DNA of 64,000 nt. Source: Frateuria defendens. Lineage in GTDB: Bacteria > Pseudomonadota > Gammaproteobacteria > Xanthomonadales > Rhodanobacteraceae. Both the position numbers and the translations under genes were made by a program. Shown here in pieces: positions 18,629 through 27,516 of the stretch (positions within the stretch are counted from its first letter, which is position 1; the number at the start of each line of letters is the position of its first letter). The DNA lies in assembly GCF_001182895.1 (NCBI RefSeq), contig NZ_LFQR01000007.1, positions 1 to 64,000 on the forward strand, in the 5' to 3' direction. The notes beneath the pieces are model-generated. The model saw nothing but the letters and a program-made list of their open reading frames with translations. It was not told the origin of the DNA and ran no database searches.

Positions 18629-20623
18629 TCAGCCGCCCGCGTGGCCCGTCTTCGCCGCCCAGCGGTAGAGCACGGCGATCACCGCGGCGAAGGCGATGCC
18701 GCCGATCCAGATCGCCGCCTCGGCAAAGCCGGGCCCGACCAGTGCCAGCGGCGCGCTCTTGCCGGAGAAGGCCACCAGCGCGGCGATCACCACGCCGATC
18801 ACGCTCTCGCCCACGATCAGGCCCGAGGCGAGCAGCACGCCGAGCTGCTTGGTGGCCTCGGGCCTCGCCCCCCGCCCGGCGCGGCGGTCGTAGAACCAGC
18901 CGACGATGGAGCCGACCACCACCATCAGCGTGCTGGTGGTGGGCAGGTAGATGCCCAGGCCCACGGCCAGCGGCGGGATGCGCATGGCGCGCGTGAAACG
19001 CCCCAGCAGCGCGTCCAGCACGATGATGCCCACGCCGATGCAGGCGCCCACCTGGATCAGGCTCCAGTCGATGTTGCCCTGGATCACGCCCTGCGCCAGC
19101 GCCGAGATCAGGCCCGCCTGCGGCGCGGGCAGGGCGGCGGGGCCGGCGCCCGGTACGCCGGCGAAGCCGTAGGCGCGGTTGAGCAGGTCCAGCACCGGCG
19201 GGATCACTGCCGCGCCGGCGATCACGCCGATCACCAGCGCCACCTGCTGGCGCCACGGCGTGGCGTCCACCAGCTGGCCGGTCTTCAAGTCCTGCAGGTT
19301 GTTGTTGGCGATGGCCGCCACGGTGAACACCACCGCGGTGACGAACAGCGAGAACGCCACCAGCGCCTTGCCGGTCTCCGGCGGCAGGTAGGGCTTCACG
19401 CCCGCCACCAGCAGCAGGGCCGCGCAGATCACCACCAAGATGCCCACGCCCGACAGCGGGCTGTTGGAGGAGCCGATCAGGCCGGCCATGTAGCCGCACA
19501 CGGTGGAGACGAAGAAGCCCATCAGCACCACGAAGGTCACGCCGCCGATGGCGAGCACGGCGACGCGATCGCCCAGGCCGCTGATCGAGCCGAAATAGCC
19601 GAGCAGCCAGGCGATCGGCACGAAGCAGGCCAGGGTGACCAGGCCGACGATGCCGATCGGGATGTCGCGCTCGGTGCGCGGCAGGGACGCGGCCTGGCCG
19701 GCCTTGCGCACGCGCGAGGCGGCCATCGCCGAGGCGAGGCCGCTGATCACCGGCTTGACCAGCTTGGCCAGCGTCCAGATCGCCGACACGCCGATCGCGC
19801 CGGCACCGACGAAGCGTACCTTGTGGCTCCAGGTCGACAGGGCCAGGTCGGAGGCCGCGCTGCCGAGGTCGCCCGCCAGCAGCGAGTAGTGCGGCACGCC
19901 CCAGCCCCAGCCGATCACCGCGCCCACCAGCATGGCGATGCCCACCGACAGGCCCACCAGGTGGCCGATGGCGAACAGCGCGAAGGAGAGGTTGAAGTCG
20001 AAGCCGCTCACCGCGCCCTTGTCGCCGACGCGGAAATACTTCACCACGTCGCTGGCGAACACCTGCGTCGCCACCACCACCGCGAACAGCGCGGACACCA
20101 CCGAGCCCCAGATCACCGCCAGCAGGCCGGCGCGGCTTTCCCCGGTCTCGCTGCCGGCGTCGTCGCCACCGCTGCCCACCTTGAGCACCTCGGCGCAGGC
20201 CACGCCTTCCGGATAGGGCAGGTCGGAGGTGGTCACCAGCGCGCGGCGCAGCGGGATGGAATACATCACGCCGAGGATGCCGCCCAGCGCGCACACGGCG
20301 AAGGAGATCCAGAACGGGAAGCCGGTCCACCAGCCGATCATGATCATGCCGGGCAGCACGAAGATGATCGAGGACAGCGTGCCGGCCGCCGAGGCGATCG
20401 TCTGCACGATGTTGTTTTCCTGGATGGTGGAGTCCTTGAAGCCACGCAGCAGCGCCATCGAGATCACCGCGGCAGGGATCGAGGTGGCGAAGGTGAGGCC
20501 GGCCTTGAGGCCGAAGAACACGTTGGCGGCGGTGAAAACCAGGGTGATCACGACGCCGATGACCAGGCCGCGGAAAGTGAGTTCGGTGCGCGAATCCGTC
20601 GCGCGCAATGCTTTGTCGTTCAC
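18629..20623 (-). CDS. OPT family oligopeptide transporter
   Basis: The roughly 664-residue protein is almost wholly hydrophobic with about 14-16 membrane helices. Its N-terminal text (ELTFRGLVIG, FGLKAGLTFATSIPAAVIS, TIQENNIVQTIASA, YPEGVACAEVLK) is diagnostic of the OPT superfamily, proton-coupled importers of short peptides or metal chelates. I chose GTG 20623, since GGAAGG lies five bases before it. Another GTG 33 bases upstream lacks a ribosome site. The downstream ABC gene lies in the same direction after a 200-base gap in which I see no gene. Confidence 0.9.
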   Translation of the reverse strand: MNDKALRATDSRTELTFRGLVIGVVITLVFTAANVFFGLKAGLTFATSIPAAVISMALLRGFKDSTIQENNIVQTIASAAGTLSSIIFVLPGMIMIGWWTGFPFWISFAVCALGGILGVMYSIPLRRALVTTSDLPYPEGVACAEVLKVGSGGDDAGSETGESRAGLLAVIWGSVVSALFAVVVATQVFASDVVKYFRVGDKGAVSGFDFNLSFALFAIGHLVGLSVGIAMLVGAVIGWGWGVPHYSLLAGDLGSAASDLALSTWSHKVRFVGAGAIGVSAIWTLAKLVKPVISGLASAMAASRVRKAGQAASLPRTERDIPIGIVGLVTLACFVPIAWLLGYFGSISGLGDRVAVLAIGGVTFVVLMGFFVSTVCGYMAGLIGSSNSPLSGVGILVVICAALLLVAGVKPYLPPETGKALVAFSLFVTAVVFTVAAIANNNLQDLKTGQLVDATPWRQQVALVIGVIAGAAVIPPVLDLLNRAYGFAGVPGAGPAALPAPQAGLISALAQGVIQGNIDWSLIQVGACIGVGIIVLDALLGRFTRAMRIPPLAVGLGIYLPTTSTLMVVVGSIVGWFYDRRAGRGARPEATKQLGVLLASGLIVGESVIGVVIAALVAFSGKSAPLALVGPGFAEAAIWIGGIAFAAVIAVLYRWAAKTGHAGG

Positions 20624-20871
20624 GTCTGCCTTCCGATGAGGGGTTCCCCGCGCCACGCATGGCGCCCCGCGTGGCGCGTCTTCGCGCGCCGACGCGGGAG
20701 GATAGCGTGGAACGGCGGGCGGCCACGATCCCTCGGCGGCCTCGCGCGCCGCCGGCGGGGCGTCGGGGGGAGCGGGCCGGAGCGTCGAAACGGCGGTGTC
20801 GGGGCGGCTGGCACGTCAGGCGGACATCGCGGACGCCGGCCCGCCGGGCGGGTTTTTCGCCTTGCCCGTCG

Positions 20872-21477
20872 TCAGTCGTCCAGGTCCAGCCGCCTCGCCA
20901 CGCTGCGGCCGCGGCTGAGATCGACGATGCGCGCCTCGGCCTCCGCCGCGTGCCGTGCGGGCAGCCGCAGCGCGAGGGTGGCGCCCTCGGCGTCGAAGTC
21001 CTCGCGCTCGATATGGGCGTCGAACTCCTTGAGGCGCGCCTTGAGCAGGGCCAGTTCGCCGAAATCGCAGTGCACGCCGAGCCGCGCCATCGGCACGATC
21101 GGCCGCCGCGCGGCGCGGCGCAGGCATTCGGCCGCGGTGCCGCCGTAGGCGCGCACCAGCCCGCCGGCGCCCAGCTTCACGCCGCCGAACCAGCGCGTGA
21201 CCAGCACCACCGCCTGGTCGATGCCCTGGCCTTCGATCGCCTGCAGGATCGGCCGGCCGGCGGTGCCGCCCGGCTCGCCGTCGTCGTTGAAGCGGTAGTC
21301 CTGGCCGATACGGTAGGCCCAGCAGTTGTGGGTGGCGGCGCTGTCGCTCGCTTCCCGCACGAAGGCCAGCGCCTGCTCGGGCGTCTCCACCGGCGCGGCC
21401 AGGGCGAGGAAGCGGCTCTTCTTGATCTCTTCCTGGTGCCGGCAGGGTTCGGCCAGGGTGGACAGGGTGTCGCTCAT
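20872..21477 (-). CDS. YigZ/IMPACT family protein
   Basis: The 201-residue protein has the UPF0029 N-terminal domain (KSRFLALAAPV, ATHNCWAYRIG, NDDGEPGGTAGRPIL, VTRWFGGVKLGAGGLVRAYGG) and the DUF1949 C-terminal domain. Eukaryotic IMPACT regulates GCN2. The bacterial role is unclear but is probably RNA- or ribosome-related. The ATG at MSDTLS is well placed against family N-termini. A 228-base gap separates it from the divergent transporter gene at 21706. Confidence 0.9.
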   Translation of the reverse strand: MSDTLSTLAEPCRHQEEIKKSRFLALAAPVETPEQALAFVREASDSAATHNCWAYRIGQDYRFNDDGEPGGTAGRPILQAIEGQGIDQAVVLVTRWFGGVKLGAGGLVRAYGGTAAECLRRAARRPIVPMARLGVHCDFGELALLKARLKEFDAHIEREDFDAEGATLALRLPARHAAEAEARIVDLSRGRSVARRLDLDD

Positions 21478-21705
21478 CGGTCGGGACGGGGACGGATACC
21501 GGGGGCATCCAGCACGGGAGGGCGGGGCAGCGATCGTATCGCATGCGCCGGCTGAGCGCCGCGCCCCGTCGGTCGTGCGGCGCGGCATGCGCGCATCGGC
21601 GACAGCGCTGGACCGGTTGGCGGAACGCCGCGCCCTGGGGCGCACGCCGTCGCCGCCGGCAGAAATCGTATGCTTGGGCGTCATGTCCTGATCCGGAGAG
21701 CAGCC

Positions 21706-22329
21706 ATGCGCGCAGCGGCCGGCCCGAACACCCCCGTTGGCCTGCGCCGCACCGTGCTGGTGGTGGCCCTGCTCAACCTGGGCTACTTCGGCGTCGAGTT
21801 CTCGGTGGCGCTGGCGATCGGCTCGGTGTCGCTGTTCGCCGACAGCGTCGATTTCCTGGAGGACACCTCGGTCAACCTGCTGATCCTGCTCGCGCTGGGC
21901 TGGAGCCTGAAGGCGCGGGCACGGGTCGGCATGGCGCTGGCCGGCATCCTGCTGGTGCCGGCGCTGGCCACGCTGTGGTCGATCTGGAACAAGCTGCACG
22001 CGCCGCTGCCGCCGGCGCCGCTGCCGCTGGGCCTGACCGGCCTGGGCGCGCTGGCCGTCAACCTCGCTTGCGCGCTGATCCTCGTCCGCTACCGGCGCCA
22101 TCGCGGCAGCCTGACCCGGGCCGCCTTCCTGTCGGCGCGCAACGACGCCTACGCCAACCTCGCCATCATCGCGGCCGGCGGCGTCACCGCGGCCACGCTC
22201 TCGGTCTGGCCCGACCTCGTCGTCGGCCTCGGCATCATGGCGATGAATGCGGACGCCGCCCGCGCCGTCTGGCGCGCCGCGCACGCGGAGCATCGCCGTG
22301 CGCGCTCGGCGGATTCGCCGCAGCCTTAG
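21706..22329 (+). CDS. Short CDF-like cation transporter
   Basis: The 207-residue protein has six predicted membrane helices and a metal-site motif ADSVDFLEDT in the second helix, as in cation diffusion facilitators. The fifth-helix counterpart reads NDAYANLAI rather than the usual HxxxD. The cytoplasmic C-terminal domain is absent, so it is much shorter than ordinary CDF proteins. Family and metal specificity are therefore less certain. The ATG has GGAGAG ahead of it. Its TAG stop falls inside the left end of the repeat at 22328. Confidence 0.72.
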   Translation: MRAAAGPNTPVGLRRTVLVVALLNLGYFGVEFSVALAIGSVSLFADSVDFLEDTSVNLLILLALGWSLKARARVGMALAGILLVPALATLWSIWNKLHAPLPPAPLPLGLTGLGALAVNLACALILVRYRRHRGSLTRAAFLSARNDAYANLAIIAAGGVTAATLSVWPDLVVGLGIMAMNADAARAVWRAAHAEHRRARSADSPQP

Positions 22330-22623
22330 AGCCTGTTCGCGATCTCCCGGATGGTGTCAGCGAGGGAAGGCGTGTTGTGTTGTTGAAGCCCGATCGCAGG
22401 CTGGCTGGCCGTTGGCTGGTGTTTCGTCCTCTTGCCGGCGCCCGCGAGAGAGTAGACCAAAGATGAAGAGCACCCGAGAGCGCTTCTCGCAGGGTCGCGG
22501 TCTGGCCGGCCCTTTGGGCCGGTGTCTCGCTCATCGGCCGATGAGCGAGTTACTTTCTCTTGCTTGCCGCAGGACACGCTCCATGGCCCCAGCCCGTCAG
22601 CGACAAGATCATGAACAGGCTCT
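22328..22623. mobile_element. 296-bp IS-derived (MITE-like) element with 18-bp terminal inverted repeats
   Basis: AGAGCCTGTTCGCGATCT (22328-22345) and AGATCATGAACAGGCTCT (22606-22623) are inverted repeats matching at 16 of 18 positions. GAGCCTGTTC ends of this kind are typical of IS5-group elements. There is no transposase inside. The interior has a GC hairpin (GCTCATCGGCCGATGAGC) and the AAGAGAAAGTAAC text (minus strand) often seen in dispersed Xanthomonadales repeats. No clear target duplication is visible. The whole 22330-22804 gap holds no convincing gene besides this element. Confidence 0.55.
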
Positions 22624-22804
22624 CAGCGCGCGCGCGACGAGCGAGCCGGGCAATGCGCCGTGACGCGGAGTGGGCCGGCTCGGTATCCTTGGCGGTCCGT
22701 ATGCCGGCGGCATCCGAGGGGATCATCATGGGTGGCGCGCCGCTCCCGGCGAACCACTCGCGACGGCCACCGGGCTGCGCCGGCTTTTCCACATGTGCGT
22801 CGAG

Positions 22805-23290
22805 ATGAGCGAAGAAATGTCCCCGGCGGCCGCGTTCTCGGCCGACGACGAACGGTACATGCGGCATGCGCTGCAACTGGCGGCGCATGCGCGCGATGCC
22901 GAGAACGAGGTGCCGGTGGGCGCAGTGCTGGTGCTGGACGGCGAGATCGTCGGGCTGGGCTGGAACCGCAACATCACTCTCAACGACCCCACCGCGCACG
23001 CCGAGGTGATGGCGATGCGCGCCGCCGGCGAGAAGCTCGCCAACCATCGCCTGGTCGGCGCCACGCTGTACGTGACGCTGGAGCCCTGCGCGATGTGCGC
23101 GATGGCGCTGGTGCACGCGCGCGTGGCCCGCGTGGTGTACGCCGCGACCGACCCCAAGACAGGCGCGGCCGGCAGCGTGTTCGACACCCTGATCTCCGAG
23201 CACCACAACCACCGCATCGCGGTGCAGGGCGGCCTGCTGGCGGAGGAAGCCTCGACGATGCTGCGCGAGTTTTTCCGCGCGCGGCGCTAG
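22805..23290 (+). CDS. tadA: tRNA-specific adenosine(34) deaminase TadA
   Basis: TadA converts A34 to inosine in tRNA-Arg(ACG), an essential step for wobble decoding. The 161-residue protein has the zinc site His65-Ala-Glu67 in DPTAHAEVMA and Cys95/Cys98 in LEPCAMC. The C-terminal helix EHHNHRIAVQGGLL matches the family. The frame is open 45 codons upstream. I chose MSEEMS because it gives the standard length; an ATG at 22793 is possible. Confidence 0.93.
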   Translation: MSEEMSPAAAFSADDERYMRHALQLAAHARDAENEVPVGAVLVLDGEIVGLGWNRNITLNDPTAHAEVMAMRAAGEKLANHRLVGATLYVTLEPCAMCAMALVHARVARVVYAATDPKTGAAGSVFDTLISEHHNHRIAVQGGLLAEEASTMLREFFRARR

Positions 23291-23320
23291 CGCTCGGCGC
23301 GCGCCGGCGATCCTGCTGCC

Positions 23321-23411
23321 GTGCAGGAGCGCGTCTTGCGCGCGACGGTGACGCGCGGCCGCCTCGCCCTGTGCAGGTTTTTCGCGCGCGCGGCGCGCTC
23401 CCGTCCTGCAA
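23321..23411. repeat. REP-like palindrome pair, degenerate
   Basis: GTGCAGGAGCGCGTCTTGCGCGCGAC (23321-23346) is a close copy of the REP unit seen intact at 52388. A decayed inverse copy lies at about 23371-23411, between tadA and the convergent sirtuin gene. Confidence 0.55.
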
Positions 23412-23420
23412 GGCCTTCCC

Positions 23421-24260
23421 TCAAAGCAGGAAGGCGAGGGCCTCGTCGCAGCGCCGTTCGAGCTTGAGGCTGAGCAGCGGGTCGGCGCGGGTGCGGCCGA
23501 GGTTGACCGCGGCGACCGGCTTGCCGGCGCGGGACGCGGCGTGCGCGAAGCGGTAGCCGGAGAACACCATCAGCGAGGAGCCGACCACCAGCATGGCGTC
23601 GGCGGCGTCCAGCGCCCGCATGGCCTCGCCCACGCGCTCGCGCGGCACGTTCTCGCCGAAGAACACCACGTCCGGTTTCAGGAGGCCACCGCAGTGCGGG
23701 CAGGGCGGCACGGCGAAGCGCTCGAAGTCGTGGCCGTCCAGGTCGGCGTCGCCGTCCGGCGCATCGGCGGCGTCGAGCGCCGCCCAGGCGGGGTTGAGGC
23801 GCAGCAGTTCGTCCTGCAGGGCGGCGCGCGGCAGGCGGCGCTCGCAGGCCATGCAGCGCACCTGGTCCAGCCGGCCGTGCAGGTCCACCACGCGGCGGTT
23901 GCCGGCGCGCTGGTGCAGGCCGTCCACGTTCTGCGTCAGCAGCAGCTCGACCTTGCCCAGCTCCTCGAGGCGATGCAGCGCGCGGTGGGTGGCGTTGGGC
24001 TCGGCGCGGCCGAAGCGGCGCCAGCCCACCAGGCTGCGCGCCCAGTAGCGGCGGCGCGTGTGCGCGTCGCCCATGAAGGCCTGGTAGGTCACCGGCTGCG
24101 CGCGCTTCCATTCGCCGTTGGCGTCGCGGTAGTCGGGAATGCCCGAGTCCGTGCTGCAACCGGCGCCGGTGAGCACGAACAGCCGGCGGTGCGCCGCGAT
24201 GAAGGCGGGCAGGTCCTCGTCGGCCGTGACGGCGGGCAGGGAGGAGTCGGTCATCGACAT
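23421..24260 (-). CDS. NAD-dependent protein deacylase, Sir2 family
   Basis: The 279-residue sirtuin removes acyl groups from lysines at the expense of NAD. It has the NAD-binding GAGCSTDSGIPDYR, TQNVDGLHQRAG, the catalytic His in VDLHGRL, and a zinc ribbon with CMAC and CPHC. KPDVVFFGENV is well conserved. The long insertion between the cysteine pairs is like SIRT4-type (class II) sirtuins. The start MSMTDSS was preferred over an ATG-less upstream extension; ATG 24254 is equally possible. Confidence 0.92.
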   Translation of the reverse strand: MSMTDSSLPAVTADEDLPAFIAAHRRLFVLTGAGCSTDSGIPDYRDANGEWKRAQPVTYQAFMGDAHTRRRYWARSLVGWRRFGRAEPNATHRALHRLEELGKVELLLTQNVDGLHQRAGNRRVVDLHGRLDQVRCMACERRLPRAALQDELLRLNPAWAALDAADAPDGDADLDGHDFERFAVPPCPHCGGLLKPDVVFFGENVPRERVGEAMRALDAADAMLVVGSSLMVFSGYRFAHAASRAGKPVAAVNLGRTRADPLLSLKLERRCDEALAFLL

Positions 24261-24345
24261 GAGCAGGCGAGCGGATTCCAAGGCATGGTCAGCGCGAGGC
24301 CTGATGATGGGCCAGCGCGGCCGCAAGCGCCACCGTGGGCGGCGG

Positions 24346-25782
24346 CTACGGGACGACCGCCCCCGGCTGCGGCCGGCTGAAGTCTTCCGGCGCCAGCTGG
24401 CGTGTCAGGCGGAATACGCCTTCGTGGACCTTGCGCGGCAGCACCACGTCGAGCACGGTGGTCTCGTGCGGGCCGAACAGGGCGATGAGGTCTTCGCCGG
24501 CCGCGCTGTCGGCCAGCCCGTGGTGCACCAGGCCGCCGAGGTCGCCGGGCTGCACGCGGGCCCCGTAGGGGCGGTGGTCGGCCGCGGCGGCGCGCAGCGT
24601 CTTGCGCGTGTTGCGCGGGTCGGGCACGCGGGCGTCGCCGGCCAGCAGGGCCCGGTTGAGGAACAGCGAAATAGTGGCCGCGCTGCGCGCGTTGGCCTGG
24701 CGGTCGAGCAGGAAGCCCTGCGGCATCAGGTCGGGATCGGCCGCGGCGCCGGCGGTGAGCAGGAAGCCGGCGCCCCGCAGCGGTTCGCCCGCCTCGTCGG
24801 CGAGCCGCACGATCAGCAGGCTGCGCGGGTCGTGGATGTGCACGCGCGGCGCGAACGGGCCGGCCGGCTCCAGCTCCACCTTGCCCGCGTCGCGCTCGGC
24901 GTTCTCCGCCGCGAAGGCATCGCACAGCGCGGTGTAGTCGCCGGCGCTGCGCACCGCGAGGCAGCGCAGGATCGTCTCCACCGTGGCCGCCGCCGCGCTG
25001 GCCAGGATGCCGTGCTGCTCGCCCGAGTGCGCCGCGCTGGCAACGAGCTTGAAGGCGCTGCGCGGCGCGCGCATCAGGTTGAGCGCCAGCGTGTCCGCCG
25101 CGGCGGCGCTTTGTGGGGCGGCCAGCACCGCATGGCTGGCGTTGAGGTTGGCGGCGGCGATGCGCACCACGCCGTCGGAGCCGTCCTCGCCGGTGTAGCT
25201 GTTGAGGTGGTCGTACAGCTTGCGGTCCGGGCGGTCGCCGGCGAGCACGAACAGGTACTGGCCATGCCGGGCGGGATCGTCGCCGTGGATGTGGTCGAGG
25301 TTGAGCGAGAGCGACTCGGGGCTGCCCAGTTCGAGCCAGTCGAGGATGCGCTCGCCCGGCTCCACGCCGTCGAACCAGGCCTTGAAGCGGCCCAGCATGC
25401 CTTTGCCGAGCTGGGCCAGCGCCGAGCCGAAGTTGGCTGGCGCCAGCATCACCAGGTGGCTGAGCCGGATGGTGCTGTAGCGGCCGGGCCGGTCGCGCTG
25501 TGCGCGCAGCCACTCGCGCACCAGCGGGCCGCCGGTGGAGTGGGTGATGCAGGCGAAGCTGGCGTCGGTGAGGTGCAGGTCGCGCAGGGCGTGGTCGAAG
25601 GCGCGCACCAGGTCGCCCATGGTCACGCGGTCGTCGAAGCTCACGTATTCGGAGAGCCACAGGTCGCGCAGCTCGATCGGCAGGCCGGCGGCGGCCGCGC
25701 GCTGTTGCAGCGCCTGCGGCATGCGGCCATAGGTGGCAGTGCTGGTGACGCTCCAGCCATGCACGAAAACCAGCGTGGTCAT
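24346..25782 (-). CDS. Lipase-like alpha/beta hydrolase
   Basis: The 478-residue protein begins with a strand and oxyanion region (LVFVHGWS). It has a nucleophile elbow THSTGG with Ser82, a variant of the usual GHSxG. A C-terminal region of about 180 residues looks beta-rich and contains RTL and PRKVHEGVFRL segments, which could be a lipid-binding domain. There is no signal peptide, so it is probably cytoplasmic or exported another way. A strong GGGGGAGG site precedes the ATG. Substrate unknown. Confidence 0.75.
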   Translation of the reverse strand: MTTLVFVHGWSVTSTATYGRMPQALQQRAAAAGLPIELRDLWLSEYVSFDDRVTMGDLVRAFDHALRDLHLTDASFACITHSTGGPLVREWLRAQRDRPGRYSTIRLSHLVMLAPANFGSALAQLGKGMLGRFKAWFDGVEPGERILDWLELGSPESLSLNLDHIHGDDPARHGQYLFVLAGDRPDRKLYDHLNSYTGEDGSDGVVRIAAANLNASHAVLAAPQSAAAADTLALNLMRAPRSAFKLVASAAHSGEQHGILASAAAATVETILRCLAVRSAGDYTALCDAFAAENAERDAGKVELEPAGPFAPRVHIHDPRSLLIVRLADEAGEPLRGAGFLLTAGAAADPDLMPQGFLLDRQANARSAATISLFLNRALLAGDARVPDPRNTRKTLRAAAADHRPYGARVQPGDLGGLVHHGLADSAAGEDLIALFGPHETTVLDVVLPRKVHEGVFRLTRQLAPEDFSRPQPGAVVP

Positions 25783-26012
25783 GATCCGCTTCCTCCCCCG
25801 AAGCAGGTCTGTCGCACCCTTGCACATCGGGTGATGCGCCGGGGCGCGGCATGCCGTGACGCCAGTGTCGCAAGCCTACGCCGTGAAGGGTGAGAACGGT
25901 GGCGGGATTCGGACGATGCGACGCTTGCCGTCGCGGCGAGTGCCGCGGATGCGGCGCGGCGGCTGCCGGCCCTGCGCGAGGCTGTGCCCGCGCGACGTTG
26001 TGCGGCGTGTTA

Positions 26013-26483
26013 CTACTGCGCGGCCAGCTGCCCGGCGGACTCGCGTGCCGGTGTGCTGTCGTAGCCGACCACTTCCAGCGGCAGGCCCCAGGGCGTGAGG
26101 AAGTCGACCGTGACCACCCGGCCCGGCGTCGCCGGCCGCGAATGCTCGATCGCCATCAGGTGGCGGCTGCGCAGCCAGGCCGCCATCGAACGGGCGTCGT
26201 CGGTGCGGAAGCGGACGCGCCCGCCGGTTTCGTCGCCGTTCGCGGCGGCGGTCTCGGCCAGTTCGAGCACCATGCCGTGCGCGCACTCCAGCAGCGCCGA
26301 GCCGGCAGGGCCGGCCTCGAGCGGCTCGCAGCCCATGACCTCGTGGAAGAACGTCACCGCCTGCTGCAGCTGCGGCACGTCGAGCCGCACGTAATCGTCG
26401 TCGCCGGCGTGCGCGGCGGGGGCCGCGGCGCCCAGCGCCAGCAGCAGGAAGAGAGCGAGTTTCAGTGATCCGTTCCGGAACAT
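26013..26483 (-). CDS. Exported VOC (glyoxalase-like) domain protein
   Basis: The 156-residue protein has a clear signal peptide (1-26, ending AHAG) and one vicinal-oxygen-chelate domain (VRLDVPQLQQAVTFFHEVMG, MVLELAET, VDFLTPWGLPLEVVG). VOC enzymes are normally cytoplasmic, so secretion is unusual. Metal ligands are not obvious, and it could bind rather than convert a ligand. The gene is divergent from ydcF-like 26739 across a 255-base gap. Confidence 0.72.
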   Translation of the reverse strand: MFRNGSLKLALFLLLALGAAAPAAHAGDDDYVRLDVPQLQQAVTFFHEVMGCEPLEAGPAGSALLECAHGMVLELAETAAANGDETGGRVRFRTDDARSMAAWLRSRHLMAIEHSRPATPGRVVTVDFLTPWGLPLEVVGYDSTPARESAGQLAAQ

Positions 26484-26738
26484 GATCCGGCACCTCGTTG
26501 AGCGGTGGCGCTAGAGTGGGCGCGCAAGGGGCGCTTTCCAATGGCCGCCCGGTGATTGATGTGTTTCCCGGTGGAAACGATGCTCCCGCGCCGTAGGTTC
26601 CGCGCCCGGAGTCGTTCCGGTTTGCCGCCGTGGAGCCGGCGTGGGCGAAGGCGAATCGCGGCGGCCGTCGCCTGCGCTGGCGATCGCCGCAGGCATCGGC
26701 GACCATCCACCGTTGCCCTCGCTCACCGGACGTGCGCC

Positions 26739-27512
26739 ATGACCTTGTTCGTGATCCTGCTGCTGGCCGTTGCCGCGCTGGTGCTGGCGCGCTGGCGCCG
26801 CCTGCGCGCCGCGGCCCCCGTGCCGGCGATCCTCGCCGCGCTGGGCCTGTTCGGCATCGGCTGCGGCCCCGGTGCGAACTGGCTGGCGGAGAGCCTGCAG
26901 GTGCCCTATGCCCGCGACATACCGCCAGTCTGGGCGGCGCGCAACGCCATCGTCGTGCTCGGCGCCGGCACGGTGCGGGCGGGCGGCGAGATGGAGCCGG
27001 CCTTCTTCATGCAGGGCCGCCTGCTGCGCGCGGCGGTGCTGTACCGGGACTGCAAGCACAGCGGGGGCGACTGCAAGCTGCTGCTGAGCGGCGGCGATGC
27101 GCAAGGCCACCACGTCGCCGAGGCGGTCGTCTATGCCGGAGCGCTGCGCGCGCTGGGCGTGCCTGGGCACGATTTGCTGCTGGAGCCGCGCAGCACCAGC
27201 ACCTGGCAGAACGCGCAGTTCAGCCGGCCGCTGCTGGCGGCCTATGCGCCGCAGCGCATCGTGCTGGTCAGTTCGGCCATTCACCTGCGCCGCAGCCTGC
27301 TGTACTTCGCCCATTTCGGCGTCGTGCCGCAGCCGGTGCACGGCGACTACGTGAAAGCGCTGTATTCGCCGCTCCCGCTGGGCTGGAACTTCTCCCTGGC
27401 CGACGCGGCGTTGCATGAATACATCGGCCTGCTGCGCTACCGCTACTACGGCTGGCGGGGCCTGAACGCGCCGAAGGCGCCGCCGCTGGCGACGCCTCCG
27501 GTTGAACGCTAA
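26739..27512 (+). CDS. YdcF family DUF218 membrane protein
   Basis: The 257-residue protein has two N-terminal membrane helices and a DUF218 domain with VVLGAG, KLLLSGGDAQG, EPRSTSTWQNAQF and VSSAIHLRR. DUF218 proteins (YdcF, SanA, ElyC) are linked to envelope integrity, and some bind nucleotide cofactors. The ATG at MTLFVIL gives a proper first helix; the frame is open upstream without features. It converges on the alcohol dehydrogenase gene with four bases between stops. Confidence 0.85.
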   Translation: MTLFVILLLAVAALVLARWRRLRAAAPVPAILAALGLFGIGCGPGANWLAESLQVPYARDIPPVWAARNAIVVLGAGTVRAGGEMEPAFFMQGRLLRAAVLYRDCKHSGGDCKLLLSGGDAQGHHVAEAVVYAGALRALGVPGHDLLLEPRSTSTWQNAQFSRPLLAAYAPQRIVLVSSAIHLRRSLLYFAHFGVVPQPVHGDYVKALYSPLPLGWNFSLADAALHEYIGLLRYRYYGWRGLNAPKAPPLATPPVER

Positions 27513-27516
27513 CCGC

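Noticed and set aside
22326-22577. Small minus-strand gene of 83 codons inside the 296-bp repeat
   Set aside because: It contains KQEKVTRSSADE text that recurs in spurious predictions over dispersed repeats. It has no ribosome site and lies wholly within the element.
26520-26545. Possible extra REP copy (GCGCGCAAGGGGCGCT)
   Set aside because: Only the core is present, without the CTCCTACA arm or a partner, so it is not distinguishable from chance in this composition.
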